Source of the DNA: Loigolactobacillus bifermentans DSM 20003
GTDB taxonomy: Bacteria > Bacillota > Bacilli > Lactobacillales > Lactobacillaceae
Length of the DNA stretch: 64,000 bases
Reading direction: 5' to 3'
Assembly (NCBI RefSeq): GCF_001434575.1
Contig: NZ_AZDA01000046.1
Span: 62,001 to 126,000, forward strand
Both the position numbers and the translations under genes were made by a program. Below, in pieces: positions 1 to 7,524 of the stretch. The notes under the pieces are model-generated. The model ran no database searches, was not told the DNA's origin, and worked only from the letters and a program-made list of their open reading frames with translations. Position 1 is the stretch's first letter. The number at the start of each line of letters is the position of its first letter.

Positions 1-123
1 TTTATCTAGTTGCGCTGAATTGATTTCAAAACTCAATACATTTAATCTATTAAGAACCACGTACATTAAGAATCCAGGAATGCCAGCTGTCACAATTGCT
101 GTTAATAAATTCAATTCGTTCAC
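1..123 (-). CDS. Small membrane protein, 3' part cut by window edge
   Basis: An open frame reads off the left edge on the minus strand from a GTG at 121-123. The 41 visible residues begin VNELNLLTAIVTAGIPGFLM, a hydrophobic stretch that looks like one transmembrane segment. A purine-rich AAAGGA lies about 13 bases upstream, slightly far for a ribosome binding site, so a TTG four codons in is an alternative start. Short membrane proteins of this kind are common in the lysogeny regions of Firmicute prophages, which fits the integrase 1 kb away. I do not recognise the family. The function is unknown and the end of the gene is not visible. Confidence 0.45.
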   Translation of the reverse strand, partial: MNELNLLTAIVTAGIPGFLMYVVLNRLNVLSFEINSAQLDK

Positions 124-175
124 CCAATTTCGTTTTTCCTTTATTATAACAATTCATTGAAAACCATAATTTAAT

Positions 176-215
176 CAATAAAATAGCCCTGACCCGCCGG
201 TAACGAGTCAAGGCT
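176..215 (-). terminator. Hairpin with T-rich tail, minus strand
   Basis: AGCCCTGAC at 185-193 pairs with GTCAAGGCT at 207-215 (one G-U pair). Read on the minus strand the stem is followed by ATTTTATT, as in a weak intrinsic terminator. It lies between the partial minus-strand gene and the divergent lipoprotein gene and may insulate the two. Confidence 0.4.
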
Positions 216-273
216 TCACTGATATGCACTAGCACATCCCTACACCTATCTTACCATGCAGGAGGAAGTATCA

Positions 274-777
274 GTGAAAAAATTTATTTTAATTTGTGCA
301 ACAGGGTTATTGGGAATTGGGTTAGCTGGTTGCAGTAATAGCTCTAATCAGTCATCCGATAGTAGTGCAAAAACTGAAAGTGTCGCTTCTAAAAATAACG
401 TGAAGTTAGCCAAGGACTTAGAGAAACAATTCAACAAAGATGGCAAAGTTGCAACAACCAAGGTTGAGCCTGAAGTGGTTGATGATCAATCGAAGGACAA
501 CAAACCACATGAAGAAATTAAAGTAATTATTACCGATAAAGCACTAATCAAGACTATCACCGCTGATGAAGATGCAATCAGAAATGATACAGCTACTGAT
601 GATCAAAAAATGTATATCGCAACACTTCAAGAAATGATTTCAAAAGAAGCAAAGAAATTAGATAATACGAAAGACACCATTAGTCTTATCTATAAGATGG
701 ACGATCAAAACAACTACCAAATTGCTGGCAGTTCAAAAACACATGATTTTGTAAAACTTGTAGAAGTTGGCGTTTAA
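274..777 (+). CDS. Putative prophage-type lipoprotein, 167 aa
   Basis: GTG start at 274 is chosen because AGGAGGAAG lies just upstream; an upstream in-frame ATG at 256 would overlap that site. The N-terminus is a lipoprotein signal peptide: MKKFILICATGLLGIG followed by the lipobox LAGC, which predicts cleavage and lipidation at the Cys, then a Ser/Asn-rich linker. The mature part is acidic and lysine-rich, with no motif I recognise. It is likely anchored on the outer face of the membrane. Lipoproteins encoded beside the integrase in lactic acid bacterial prophages sometimes block superinfection (the Ltp type of phage TP-J34), but that role here is only inference from position. Not a core chromosomal gene by context. 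Confidence 0.75.
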   Translation: MKKFILICATGLLGIGLAGCSNSSNQSSDSSAKTESVASKNNVKLAKDLEKQFNKDGKVATTKVEPEVVDDQSKDNKPHEEIKVIITDKALIKTITADEDAIRNDTATDDQKMYIATLQEMISKEAKKLDNTKDTISLIYKMDDQNNYQIAGSSKTHDFVKLVEVGV

Positions 778-779
778 CT

Positions 780-929
780 TTAAAAATGATTGATACGTTT
801 AGAGGATACGACACTATTTGACTTTAATTTCTCAAAAGCACGCCTGTTTTCAGACATATGCGTTGTTACTTTTCGATTAAATTCTTTGTGTTCGTGAGAA
901 GCTTTCTTAAATTGTTTAATAGAGCTCAT
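780..929 (-). CDS. Small basic protein, 49 aa, convergent to the lipoprotein gene
   Basis: ATG at 927-929 is preceded by a strong GGGAGG site and, further upstream, an extended -10 TGCTATAAT (954-962 on the plus strand), so the frame has its own expression signals. The product starts MSSIKQFKKASHEHKEFNRK and is rich in Lys, Arg and His, consistent with a small cytoplasmic, perhaps nucleic-acid-contacting, protein. Its stop codon nearly abuts the end of the convergent lipoprotein gene. An open frame on the opposite strand (858-1073) lacks a comparable ribosome binding site. No family recognised. Probably an accessory gene of the integrated element. Confidence 0.55.
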   Translation of the reverse strand: MSSIKQFKKASHEHKEFNRKVTTHMSENRRAFEKLKSNSVVSSKRINHF

Positions 930-953
930 ATAGTCGTCCTCCCTTCTATGCGG

Positions 954-962
954 ATTATAGCA
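954..962 (-). promoter_or_regulatory. Extended -10 element for the 49-aa gene
   Basis: TGCTATAAT on the minus strand, about 25 bases upstream of the start codon. No good -35 hexamer is visible at the usual distance, which is acceptable for an extended -10 promoter. Confidence 0.5.
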
Positions 963-972
963 TTAATATCAC

Positions 973-1014
973 AAAAAAATACACCCTCATCCCCGACCAA
1001 AGTTTTGAGAGTGT
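973..1014 (-). terminator. Intrinsic terminator, minus strand
   Basis: ACACCCTCA at 981-989 pairs with TGAGAGTGT at 1006-1014 (one G-U). On the minus strand the stem is followed by ATTTTTTTG. It lies directly upstream of the promoter of the 49-aa gene and would stop minus-strand transcription arriving from the integrase side. Confidence 0.6.
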
Positions 1015-1030
1015 ATCTATCACAAAAACT

Positions 1031-1052
1031 GCCACTGAGGTGGCTTCTTTTT
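1031..1052 (+). terminator. Short intrinsic terminator upstream of the integrase
   Basis: GCCAC-TGAG-GTGGC (1031-1044) followed by TTCTTTTT. It would stop plus-strand transcription coming from the lipoprotein side before the integrase gene, so the integrase probably has its own promoter. Confidence 0.6.
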
Positions 1053-1141
1053 CGTATTCTATTATACGCCTGAAAGGTGGTGTTGCCTACTTTCTTTTCA
1101 TAAATCCTAGCCCGGTTTCGTAAAAGAAAGGAACTTTGAAA

Positions 1142-2296
1142 ATGAAATTTAGTAATGACAAAAAGATTGCATCAGATCCACGGATTCACTCGTACACCAC
1201 GCAACAGAAAAAGCGCTGCTATCGCGTTAGCTTCAAACGAACGATTAAAGGCCATAAGAAACGTTTTGAACGTGCCGGGTTTAGTAGTAAGCAAGCGGCC
1301 ACTGAATGGGCTGACAACGCCTTGCGGGACGCTTTACTCACCAACGGTAAGGCCCGCAAGGTTACGGTCAAGGAATACTATAAAAAATGGTCAGAACGCA
1401 ATGTCGCTGACGGTACCTGGTCCCGTGATTCACTTTGGAATTACAACACAATGTACAACAGCCACATCATCCCGCACTACGGCGACACGCCTTTGGATGA
1501 GATCACCCGTGATTCTTTCCAAGACTGGATAGACGAGTTGATTCACTACCCACGGGCCGATGGTAAAATTGGCTATTCGTCAAACACCTTGTACATGATT
1601 CGCCGCATGCTATCAGCCATGCTGAATGATGCAATTTTAAGCGAGGTCATCACAGTTAACCGAATCAAGCGGATTCGCATCCCTGACGGTGTCAACAAGA
1701 ACAACGTGGATATTCCACGCGACAAATACAATGCAGCAATTCAAGCAGCTGAACGCTTGCTGTCCGACGACCAACTAGGCGCCTTTTACCTGACACTATA
1801 TGGCTTGCGGCATTCGGAAGTCTTAGGCTTAAAGTACAAGCATGTGCACCAAAATTATGTCCACGTTTGCTGGACCCGTACCCGTGCTTGTCCCGAAGGC
1901 CAAAAGAAAACCAAGAACAGCACCTCAACCCGTGACGTGCCAATCTCTTTAAAGTGCAGCAACATTTTAAAGCGGGCCATGCTAGCCACCAAACAGATTA
2001 AGCTTGAGAATGAATTACAGGTCGCTGAAGACGATTTTATTTTCGTCAATGCACAAGGTTGCCCGTTAGGCATTTCGTCGCTTAATATGCTGTTTAAGCC
2101 GATTTCAAAGGCCATTGGTTTCCACGTTTACCCGCACCTCATGCGCCATGCGTTTGCCACCTTTGCGATTCCATTATCCGAAGACCGCAAAGACGTTTCT
2201 AACATGTTGGGTCACAAAAATCTTAGTATGACTGATTACTACGATAATGGCACCGAAGCAGGCCAACGCAAAATCGTTGGTTTGATGGACATTTAA
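1142..2296 (+). CDS. int: Tyrosine-family site-specific integrase, 384 aa
   Basis: Catalyses integration and excision of a prophage or integrative element by strand exchange through a 3'-phosphotyrosine. ATG at 1142 sits 9 bases after AAAGGA; an upstream TTG at 1136 is too close to that site. Layout: N-terminal arm-binding region (about 10-55), a SAM-like core-binding domain (about 60-165) and the catalytic domain (about 185-380). Catalytic residues visible: Arg in YGLRHSEVLGL (about 223), the H-x-x-R box in PHLMRHAFATF (about 332-335), the GH of MLGHKNLSM and the nucleophile Tyr in DYYDNG (about 366-367). Length matches phage and Tn916-like integrases. It points toward the metQ side, so the element's end should lie just downstream, around 2.3-2.5 kb. 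Confidence 0.93.
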   Translation: MKFSNDKKIASDPRIHSYTTQQKKRCYRVSFKRTIKGHKKRFERAGFSSKQAATEWADNALRDALLTNGKARKVTVKEYYKKWSERNVADGTWSRDSLWNYNTMYNSHIIPHYGDTPLDEITRDSFQDWIDELIHYPRADGKIGYSSNTLYMIRRMLSAMLNDAILSEVITVNRIKRIRIPDGVNKNNVDIPRDKYNAAIQAAERLLSDDQLGAFYLTLYGLRHSEVLGLKYKHVHQNYVHVCWTRTRACPEGQKKTKNSTSTRDVPISLKCSNILKRAMLATKQIKLENELQVAEDDFIFVNAQGCPLGISSLNMLFKPISKAIGFHVYPHLMRHAFATFAIPLSEDRKDVSNMLGHKNLSMTDYYDNGTEAGQRKIVGLMDI

Positions 2297-2300
2297 ACAC

Positions 2301-2340
2301 AAAAAAAGGCTGTATCCCGCGTCACACACGAGATACAGCC
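2301..2340 (-). terminator. Intrinsic terminator facing left (metNIQ transcript)
   Basis: GGCTGTATC (2308-2316) pairs with GATACAGCC (2332-2340). On the minus strand a run of seven T follows, so it stops transcripts coming from metQ before they enter the convergent integrase gene. Confidence 0.7.
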
Positions 2341-2345
2341 ATTAA

Positions 2346-2386
2346 GGGCGGAAATACGGATTGATTTGGACGTTTCCGCCCTTTTT
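2346..2386 (+). terminator. Intrinsic terminator of the integrase gene
   Basis: GGGCGGAAA (2346-2354) pairs with TTTCCGCCC (2373-2381) and is followed by TTTTT. It is interleaved with the opposite-facing terminator at 2301-2340, as is common between convergent genes. Confidence 0.75.
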
Positions 2387-2418
2387 CCGCCCTTCATCGG
2401 AAAATTGTAGAAATGGTT

Positions 2419-2476
2419 AGAAGCATAATTCTGGTAAAACGCTGATACACCAACGTTTTACTTTCTGTCAGCTTCT
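2419..2476. repeat. Nested inverted repeat between int and metQ
   Basis: An outer pair AGAAGC/GCTTCT (2419-2424, 2471-2476) encloses a perfect 8-base pair GTAAAACG/CGTTTTAC (2434-2441, 2454-2461). There is no T-run, so it is not a clear terminator. It lies where the attachment site of the integrated element is expected. Confidence 0.5.
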
Positions 2477-2493
2477 GCCTTTTTCTGTAACAT

Positions 2494-3312
2494 CTATTTC
2501 ACTGGTAATACGGCACCTTTAAAGTGCTTACCGATCCATGCTTGAGTTGATTTAGATTGTAAAGCTTTCATCAACTTCTTAACAGCAGGTTTATTTTGAT
2601 CACCTTTCTTAACTTCAACAACGTTTGCATAAGGTGATGATTTCTTTTCTAATGCAATGGCATCTTTATTCGGATTAATGCCAGCCTGAACGGCAAAATT
2701 GGCATTAATGAAGACCACGTCCCCTTCATTGTTTTTATACAAAGAAGGCATTAATTTTGGATCATAAGAATACTTGAATTTTAAGTTCTTAGGATTTTTG
2801 GCAATATCTGAGAAGTCAGCATCGGTTAACTTCGTGCCTTTTTTAATCGTGATCAAGCCAGCATCCTTCAGCATCGTCAAAACACGACCATAATCAGGCC
2901 AATTGTTGGATACTAAAATCGTTGCGCCTTTCTTCACTTGTGACAATTTCTTCACTTTCTTAGAATACGCCCCAATTGGCTCTAAGTGCACTGAGCCCAC
3001 GATCTTGATCTTATAATGTTGTTTGGCAATTTCTTGCTGAACATATGGAGTGTGTGCAAAATAAGTGGCATCCAAGTCGCCGGCCATCATGGCCTTATCG
3101 ATCAAAGAATAGTCTTGGAAGACTGTCACTTTTAAGTTGACGCCTTCTTTTTTCAATTGTGGCTTAACATGCTTCAAAATAATTGAATGTGGTGTTTTAG
3201 TCGCCCCAACCTTCAATGTTGTCGCCGCTGAAACTGGTGCAGCAGCTGCACTAGCACCCAATAATAAAACAGCAGCTGCAGTGAATAAACGAACAATACC
3301 ATGCTTTTTCAT
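2494..3312 (-). CDS. metQ: Methionine ABC transporter substrate-binding protein (NlpA/MetQ family)
   Basis: Extracytoplasmic receptor for methionine of the MetNIQ importer. ATG at 3310-3312 is chosen because GGGAGGAG precedes it and a signal peptide follows directly; the longer frame to 3384 runs into metI. After MKKHGIVRLFTAAAVLLLGA comes an Ala-rich cleavage region (PVSAA) and then the NlpA fold with the typical TLKVGATKTPHSIIL start, FQDYSLIDKAMMAGDLDATY and the NNWPDYGRVLTML segment. Oddity: there is no Cys near the cleavage site, so unlike most Gram-positive MetQ proteins it lacks a lipobox and must be held by an uncleaved signal anchor or be released. Last gene of metNIQ, 32 bases after metI. 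Confidence 0.9.
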   Translation of the reverse strand: MKKHGIVRLFTAAAVLLLGASAAAAPVSAATTLKVGATKTPHSIILKHVKPQLKKEGVNLKVTVFQDYSLIDKAMMAGDLDATYFAHTPYVQQEIAKQHYKIKIVGSVHLEPIGAYSKKVKKLSQVKKGATILVSNNWPDYGRVLTMLKDAGLITIKKGTKLTDADFSDIAKNPKNLKFKYSYDPKLMPSLYKNNEGDVVFINANFAVQAGINPNKDAIALEKKSSPYANVVEVKKGDQNKPAVKKLMKALQSKSTQAWIGKHFKGAVLPVK

Positions 3313-3344
3313 ATCAAAACTCCTCCCGTCGTAACCACGACTGA

Positions 3345-4046
3345 TTAATTTGTAATCCGTTTGTCTAAATGACGCACGGTCCAATCCCCAATGATTTGGA
3401 AAACAAAAACAACTAATAAAATAATAACAGTTGCAACCAAGGTAACCGTATTATTGCTGGCTTGGAAACCATCTAAATAGGCCAGATTTCCTAAACCGCC
3501 TGCACCAATGACCCCCGCCATCGCAGTATACCCAATGAGCGAGATCCCCGTTACTGTAATCCCAGATACCAAAGCTGGACTACTTTCTGGTAACAACACT
3601 TTAAAGATAATTTGCGCTTTAGTCGCACCCATCGCTTCTGCCGCTTCAATGACCCCATGATCAATTTCATGAAAGGCTAATTCGACCATTCGTGCATAAA
3701 ATGGTGCCGCAGAAATGATCAAGGATGGCAAGGCCGCTTTCGGCCCAATAATGGTGCCGACCAAGCCTTTGGTGATCGGCAATAGGAGCACAATCAAAAT
3801 AATAAATGGAATCGAACGAAAAACGTTGACGAATAATGACGTTAACCCATTGATAAAGCGCGCCCCTAAATTCGTTTGGCCAGTTGTTTCAAACAGTAAC
3901 AGGCCTAATAGAATTCCGATAATTGCCACTAAAATCAGTGAAAAAACCGTCATCCAGATTGTTTCTAATGTTGCAGACCACATATTTGACCAATCAACTT
4001 GCGACAAATGAAAGTAGGAACTAAAACCAGTTGTATCACTCACCAC
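3345..4046 (-). CDS. metI: Methionine ABC transporter permease
   Basis: Membrane subunit of the methionine importer, 233 aa with about five hydrophobic segments. The conserved cytoplasmic coupling loop that docks on MetN is visible as EAAEAMGATKAQIIFKVLLP (about 140-160), and the C-terminal segment TGISLIGYTAMAGVIGAGGL is characteristic of the family. It starts at a GTG (4044-4046) downstream of GGAGGTG and overlaps the end of metN by 11 bases, indicating translational coupling. MetN-MetI-MetQ in this order is the standard arrangement. Confidence 0.93.
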   Translation of the reverse strand: MVSDTTGFSSYFHLSQVDWSNMWSATLETIWMTVFSLILVAIIGILLGLLLFETTGQTNLGARFINGLTSLFVNVFRSIPFIILIVLLLPITKGLVGTIIGPKAALPSLIISAAPFYARMVELAFHEIDHGVIEAAEAMGATKAQIIFKVLLPESSPALVSGITVTGISLIGYTAMAGVIGAGGLGNLAYLDGFQASNNTVTLVATVIILLVVFVFQIIGDWTVRHLDKRITN

Positions 4047-5070
4047 GAATCACCTCCGTTCCAACACGCATTTTGTGTAAATACTCTTCTGCGCCATTAA
4101 TTTCAGCCTCATCGCCTAACAGCTGGAGGTAAAGCGTCCCAATTGAGCCTTCCTGCGTTTGGTGGATCGACCCATCGACAATATTCAGATCAACCTCTGG
4201 AAATTGCCGCAGCATTTCCGAAATAATCGGCAACTTTGCTTGGTCGCCATGGAACGTTAATTTGACGATTTTGCCAGTTGGCACTTGCGCTAATAATTCA
4301 TTGATCACCACGGTGGTATCGTCTAATTGTGGTGTCTCTTCTTCAGAAACAAAGCGCTTGGTGATTTCTTCTTGTGGGTGTCTGAAAATCTCGAAAACAG
4401 AGCCTTCTTCAACCACTTTACCGTCATCCATAACGGCCATTCGATCACAGATTTTACGAATGACATGCATTTCATGGGTGATCACCACAATGGTAATGTT
4501 TAATTCTTTATTGATCTTCAATAATAAGTCAAGCACTTCATCTGTGGTTTTCGGATCTAAACCACTGGTTGCTTCATCTGAGAGCAAGATTTTGGGATCA
4601 TTGGCCAATGCTCGGGCAATGGCCACACGCTGTTGTTGACCACCAGATAATTCACTTGGATAAGCATTTTCACGGCCTTCTAGCCCAACCGTTTTAATGA
4701 GGGCCTCAGCCTTTGCCAGCCGCTCTGCTTTTGGCACTTTGGTTAATTCTAACGGAAACGCAATATTTTCAATCACGGTACGCGACCAAAGTAGATTGAA
4801 ATATTGAAAAATCATCCCCATTTTTTGCCGCTCATCACGTAACGCTTTACCACTTAATTCACTCATAACAGTCCCATTAATTGTAACTGTACCAGTGGAC
4901 GGTGTTTCCAGGCCATTAAACATCCGGACTAACGTACTTTTACCAGCACCTGAATAACCAACAATGCCGTAAATTTCACCATCATTGATTTTAAGATTAA
5001 CGTCTTGCACCGCGTTAATGGTCTTTTTACGAACATTAAACGTTTTGCTAATATCAGTTAATTCAATCAC
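4036..5070 (-). CDS. metN: Methionine ABC transporter ATP-binding protein
   Basis: ATPase that powers methionine uptake, 344 aa. Walker A is GYSGAGKST (about 38-46), the signature LSGGQQQR (about 140), Walker B ILLSDEATSGLD (about 160-170) and the switch His lies in VVITHEMHVI. The C-terminal 90 residues after about 250 form the NIL (ACT-like) domain that binds methionine and inhibits transport in other MetN proteins. GTG start at 5070 with AGGTG upstream. First gene of metNIQ, and controlled by the T-box leader directly upstream, so expression should rise when tRNA-Met is uncharged. Confidence 0.95.
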   Translation of the reverse strand: MIELTDISKTFNVRKKTINAVQDVNLKINDGEIYGIVGYSGAGKSTLVRMFNGLETPSTGTVTINGTVMSELSGKALRDERQKMGMIFQYFNLLWSRTVIENIAFPLELTKVPKAERLAKAEALIKTVGLEGRENAYPSELSGGQQQRVAIARALANDPKILLSDEATSGLDPKTTDEVLDLLLKINKELNITIVVITHEMHVIRKICDRMAVMDDGKVVEEGSVFEIFRHPQEEITKRFVSEEETPQLDDTTVVINELLAQVPTGKIVKLTFHGDQAKLPIISEMLRQFPEVDLNIVDGSIHQTQEGSIGTLYLQLLGDEAEINGAEEYLHKMRVGTEVIRGE

Positions 5071-5102
5071 CGTTTGTCACCTACTTTCTCAAAATATACA
5101 AT

Positions 5103-5428
5103 GTCTGCGTCAAAGCAATGCTTCCTCAAAGTTGACGCCAACAAAAAAACTTCTCGTCACCAAACCGTTTGTTTGAGGACGAGAAGTTGATTACTTACCG
5201 TGGTACCACCTGTATTTCACTATTTACTCACATAAATAGCCTTTATCAGTCATAAAGACTGCCATCAAGATAACGCGTGATCAACGTGCTAGGCTTGCTA
5301 ACTCACCTAACAAACACTCCTGAGCCATCTTCAACTTGGTTTCTGCCTGTTCTTCCACTGTCAACAGGTCGCTGTTTTGCCCCACAAGCTTACTCACTCA
5401 TTCATTGTGTGTTTATTGAATTGTGTTT
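5103..5428 (-). promoter_or_regulatory. T-box riboswitch leader of metNIQ (probably tRNA-Met)
   Basis: The conserved antiterminator T-box GGTGGTACCACGG is at 5198-5210, complementary to the acceptor end of uncharged tRNA. It is followed by an intrinsic terminator: ACTTCTCGTC/GACGAGAAGT (5149-5158, 5178-5187) with a run of T. Stem I lies around 5290-5400 with an apical CCTGTT/AACAGG hairpin. On its 3' side an ATG (complement of 5326-5328) followed by a purine is the likely specifier codon, matching a Met transporter. A further 7-bp hairpin, GCGTCAA/TTGACGC (5107-5113, 5132-5138), lies between the terminator and metN and has no obvious role. Confidence 0.88.
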
Positions 5429-5429
5429 T

Positions 5430-5458
5430 ATTATAGGCAGTCCTACTGACAAAGTCAA
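5430..5458 (-). promoter_or_regulatory. Promoter of the metNIQ T-box transcript
   Basis: TTGACT (5453-5458) and a perfect TATAAT (5430-5435), 17 bases apart, on the minus strand. The -35 lies only 15 bases beyond the rodA stop codon with no terminator between, so some rodA read-through into the leader is possible. Confidence 0.85.
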
Positions 5459-5472
5459 GTCAGTTTAGGTCA

Positions 5473-6675
5473 TTAATGAAAAGACTCACTGTCGGCACTA
5501 AACATGTAGCTCTTATAATGGAAGCGCATGGACATGATCAAGCCAACCCCTATCAGGTTCCCAATCAGTGAGGACCCCCCTTGGGAAATAAATGGCAATG
5601 GAATCCCGGTCAATGGTAACAACCCGATGTTCATCCCAATATTTTCAAAAACATGAAATAACACCATCATGATAACCCCAGTTGAAATATAAGCATAAAA
5701 TTCATTTTTAGTATCAAATGTGACACGGATCATTTGGTAGATCAACAGGAAGTACAACAAAATCAAAATGGTGGCGCCAATAAACCCGAAGTTTTCGCCA
5801 ATTACGGAGAAGATCATATCAGATTCTCGGACTGGGACATAGACTTGAGAAACATTAAACCCTTTCCCAAAAACCTGTCCTGAGCCAATGGCCTTCATAC
5901 TCTGCCATAATTGATAACCATTATTTGACGTGTCATTGGCCGGATGTAACCAAGTATCGATACGCGCAAATTGATACGCGTGAAACCCAATTTTTTCCAA
6001 CAAACTCCGACCACCATCTGTGGCAACCAATACAATTGCAGAAGTCCCTATCACAGCCGCACCTGTAAAGACTGGGACTAAAATTTTCCAAGTAATACCG
6101 GAAACTAAGATGATACCCGCCAGAATTGCAAGGAAGACCAATGTTGTCCCTAAGTCATTTTGAAAGTGTAACGAAATAATAATTGGTAACGTCCATAAAA
6201 CCAACTTACCAATTAAAATAAAATCATTTTTAACATCATGAACATGGTGATGGGTATTGTGCGTCATCACCACTCGTGCGGCCATTAAAATGAAGGCCGG
6301 TTTCATGACTTCAGACGGCTGAAAGGTAAATGGCCCAATTGCAAACCAGCTTTTTGCCCCGGTTTGCACGTAATACGCACGACTATACAGGAACAGGATC
6401 ACAAACATCAAGAATATCCCCAAGCCATAAGCATAGGGTGCAATTTTCCAAAGTTGTTCCGTATCAAATTGCATGACGATCAAAATAATCCCAATTCCGA
6501 CCACATACCACAGTAACTGAACGGCCACCATTTTAGTAACATTAACGGATGATTTATCATGAACGGCCGCAACGTAAATCGATGCTAAACCAATCAATGC
6601 CAACATCATCACTGAAAAGATAATCCCGTAATCAATGCGCGGGTTTTCAATTTCTGTACGTGCTTGTTCTCGCAT
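5473..6675 (-). CDS. rodA: Rod-shape peptidoglycan polymerase RodA (SEDS family)
   Basis: Membrane glycosyltransferase that polymerises lipid II during cylindrical elongation, working with a class B penicillin-binding protein and MreB. 400 aa with about ten hydrophobic segments. SEDS hallmarks are visible: the W-x-Q-S region YQLWQSMKAIGSGQVFGKGF, then PVRESDMIFSVIGENFGFIG (with the essential Asp of the extracellular loop) and the C-terminal PLPFISQGGSSLIGNLIGVG. FtsW is a close relative, but position next to mreB/mbl-type genes supports RodA. Last gene of the mbl-epuA-yidD-DUF2969-rodA cluster. Start ATG at 6675. Confidence 0.92.
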   Translation of the reverse strand: MREQARTEIENPRIDYGIIFSVMMLALIGLASIYVAAVHDKSSVNVTKMVAVQLLWYVVGIGIILIVMQFDTEQLWKIAPYAYGLGIFLMFVILFLYSRAYYVQTGAKSWFAIGPFTFQPSEVMKPAFILMAARVVMTHNTHHHVHDVKNDFILIGKLVLWTLPIIISLHFQNDLGTTLVFLAILAGIILVSGITWKILVPVFTGAAVIGTSAIVLVATDGGRSLLEKIGFHAYQFARIDTWLHPANDTSNNGYQLWQSMKAIGSGQVFGKGFNVSQVYVPVRESDMIFSVIGENFGFIGATILILLYFLLIYQMIRVTFDTKNEFYAYISTGVIMMVLFHVFENIGMNIGLLPLTGIPLPFISQGGSSLIGNLIGVGLIMSMRFHYKSYMFSADSESFH

Positions 6676-6767
6676 CTTAGAACTCCTTGCTTTTCATTTT
6701 TAACTTGCGTATCATCAGCCGCTTCCGCAGAAGTAAAGTGAAGCCTAGACGTTACAAAAGCTTAAAA

Positions 6768-6989
6768 TTACTTGTGCAGATGATAGGCCATGATCAACTC
6801 ATTGAGCCCATCGTTAAAACTACGCGCGATAAACGTGTCACCGCTTGGTCGTAACACTTGAAAATGACGGGCGTCGACCTCTTCAATCGTCCCGATCTGC
6901 TTTTTACCATCAAAAACAGCTTGCACTGTTTTGCCGGCTAATTGTTCGTCTTGTAGTTTTAATTCAATTTTAGTTGGTTGTTTCGCCAT
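6768..6989 (-). CDS. DUF2969 family protein, 73 aa
   Basis: ATG at 6989 ([20 protein letters not shown]) is chosen because AAAGGAAAG precedes it; the frame open to 7031 has no site. The protein is short, soluble and mixed-charge, with the pattern [18 protein letters not shown] and a C-terminal [13 protein letters not shown] recognise this as the lactobacillal DUF2969 family, which is usually found between yidD and rodA. No function is known. Its start lies inside the 3' end of yidD (20-base overlap), suggesting coupled translation. Confidence 0.75.
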   Translation of the reverse strand: MAKQPTKIELKLQDEQLAGKTVQAVFDGKKQIGTIEEVDARHFQVLRPSGDTFIARSFNDGLNELIMAYHLHK

Positions 6990-7260
6990 AATACTTTCCT
7001 TTCGCAATTTCAATTTGTTGCGGATCACCATTTCGTTTTAATTGGAACCGTGATGGGACTGGATCGAAACCACCGCGGCTAAACGGTTGACAGCGTAAAA
7101 TCCGCGAAAGGCCCATTAAACTCCCCTTAACCCAACCAAAACGTTGAATCGCCTCGTCTGTATAGTGAGAACAGGTTGGATAATAGCGGCAGCTTTTCGG
7201 TAACCATGGTGAAATACCGTGTTGATACAACCGAATCAGACCTAACAATAATGTTTGCAT
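6970..7260 (-). CDS. yidD: Membrane protein insertion efficiency factor YidD
   Basis: Small membrane-associated protein that assists YidC in inserting membrane proteins. Start ATG at 7260 gives [20 protein letters not shown], the standard YidD N-terminus; the frame open to 7335 adds an unlikely polar extension. The diagnostic Cys-rich block is [19 protein letters not shown], followed by [20 protein letters not shown]. All three conserved Cys are present. The C-terminal tail runs about 25 residues beyond the conserved core and overlaps the DUF2969 gene. Part of the mbl-rodA cluster. Confidence 0.93.
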   Translation of the reverse strand: MQTLLLGLIRLYQHGISPWLPKSCRYYPTCSHYTDEAIQRFGWVKGSLMGLSRILRCQPFSRGGFDPVPSRFQLKRNGDPQQIEIAKGKYYGETTN

Positions 7261-7324
7261 GCCGACACCTCTTTTCCAACCCGAAAAAAGAAGCTGTGAG
7301 CGCACACGAGCTTCTTTCCGCCAA

Positions 7325-7510
7325 TCACTGTACAAACTCTAACATATGTCCCCAAGTGCTTGGTAAAAAGACACGTAACGGATTCCCGCCGCCAATGGCA
7401 AAACCAACCATGCTTCCGACTAGTAAGGCCAAGACCATTAAAATAGCAACAAATAAAATTTTCGTTAAAACCGGACGGACAAAAATATCAAATCGATTTG
7501 TATTGCGCAT
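7325..7510 (-). CDS. epuA: EpuA-family small membrane protein (often annotated RNA polymerase subunit beta)
   Basis: 61-aa protein with one transmembrane segment (about 17-40) and the family's C-terminal pattern [20 protein letters not shown]. Databases often call members DNA-directed RNA polymerase subunit beta because of a misleading domain name, but this is a single-pass membrane protein whose role is not established; in streptococci the name EpuA was used. It directly follows mbl (14-base gap), which is its usual position in Lactobacillales, so an envelope role is likely by association. Confidence 0.8.
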   Translation of the reverse strand: MRNTNRFDIFVRPVLTKILFVAILMVLALLVGSMVGFAIGGGNPLRVFLPSTWGHMLEFVQ

Positions 7511-7524
7511 CTTTTCACCTCATT

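Noticed and set aside
858-1073. 71-codon plus-strand open frame
   Set aside because: It lies antisense to the 49-aa gene, has no ribosome binding site, and runs through two terminator hairpins.
5277-5468. Plus-strand open frame upstream of metN
   Set aside because: It is entirely inside the metNIQ T-box leader and promoter; RNA elements explain the region.
7325-7510. True RNA polymerase beta subunit fragment
   Set aside because: Single-pass membrane protein of the EpuA family; no similarity to RpoB or RpoC catalytic regions.
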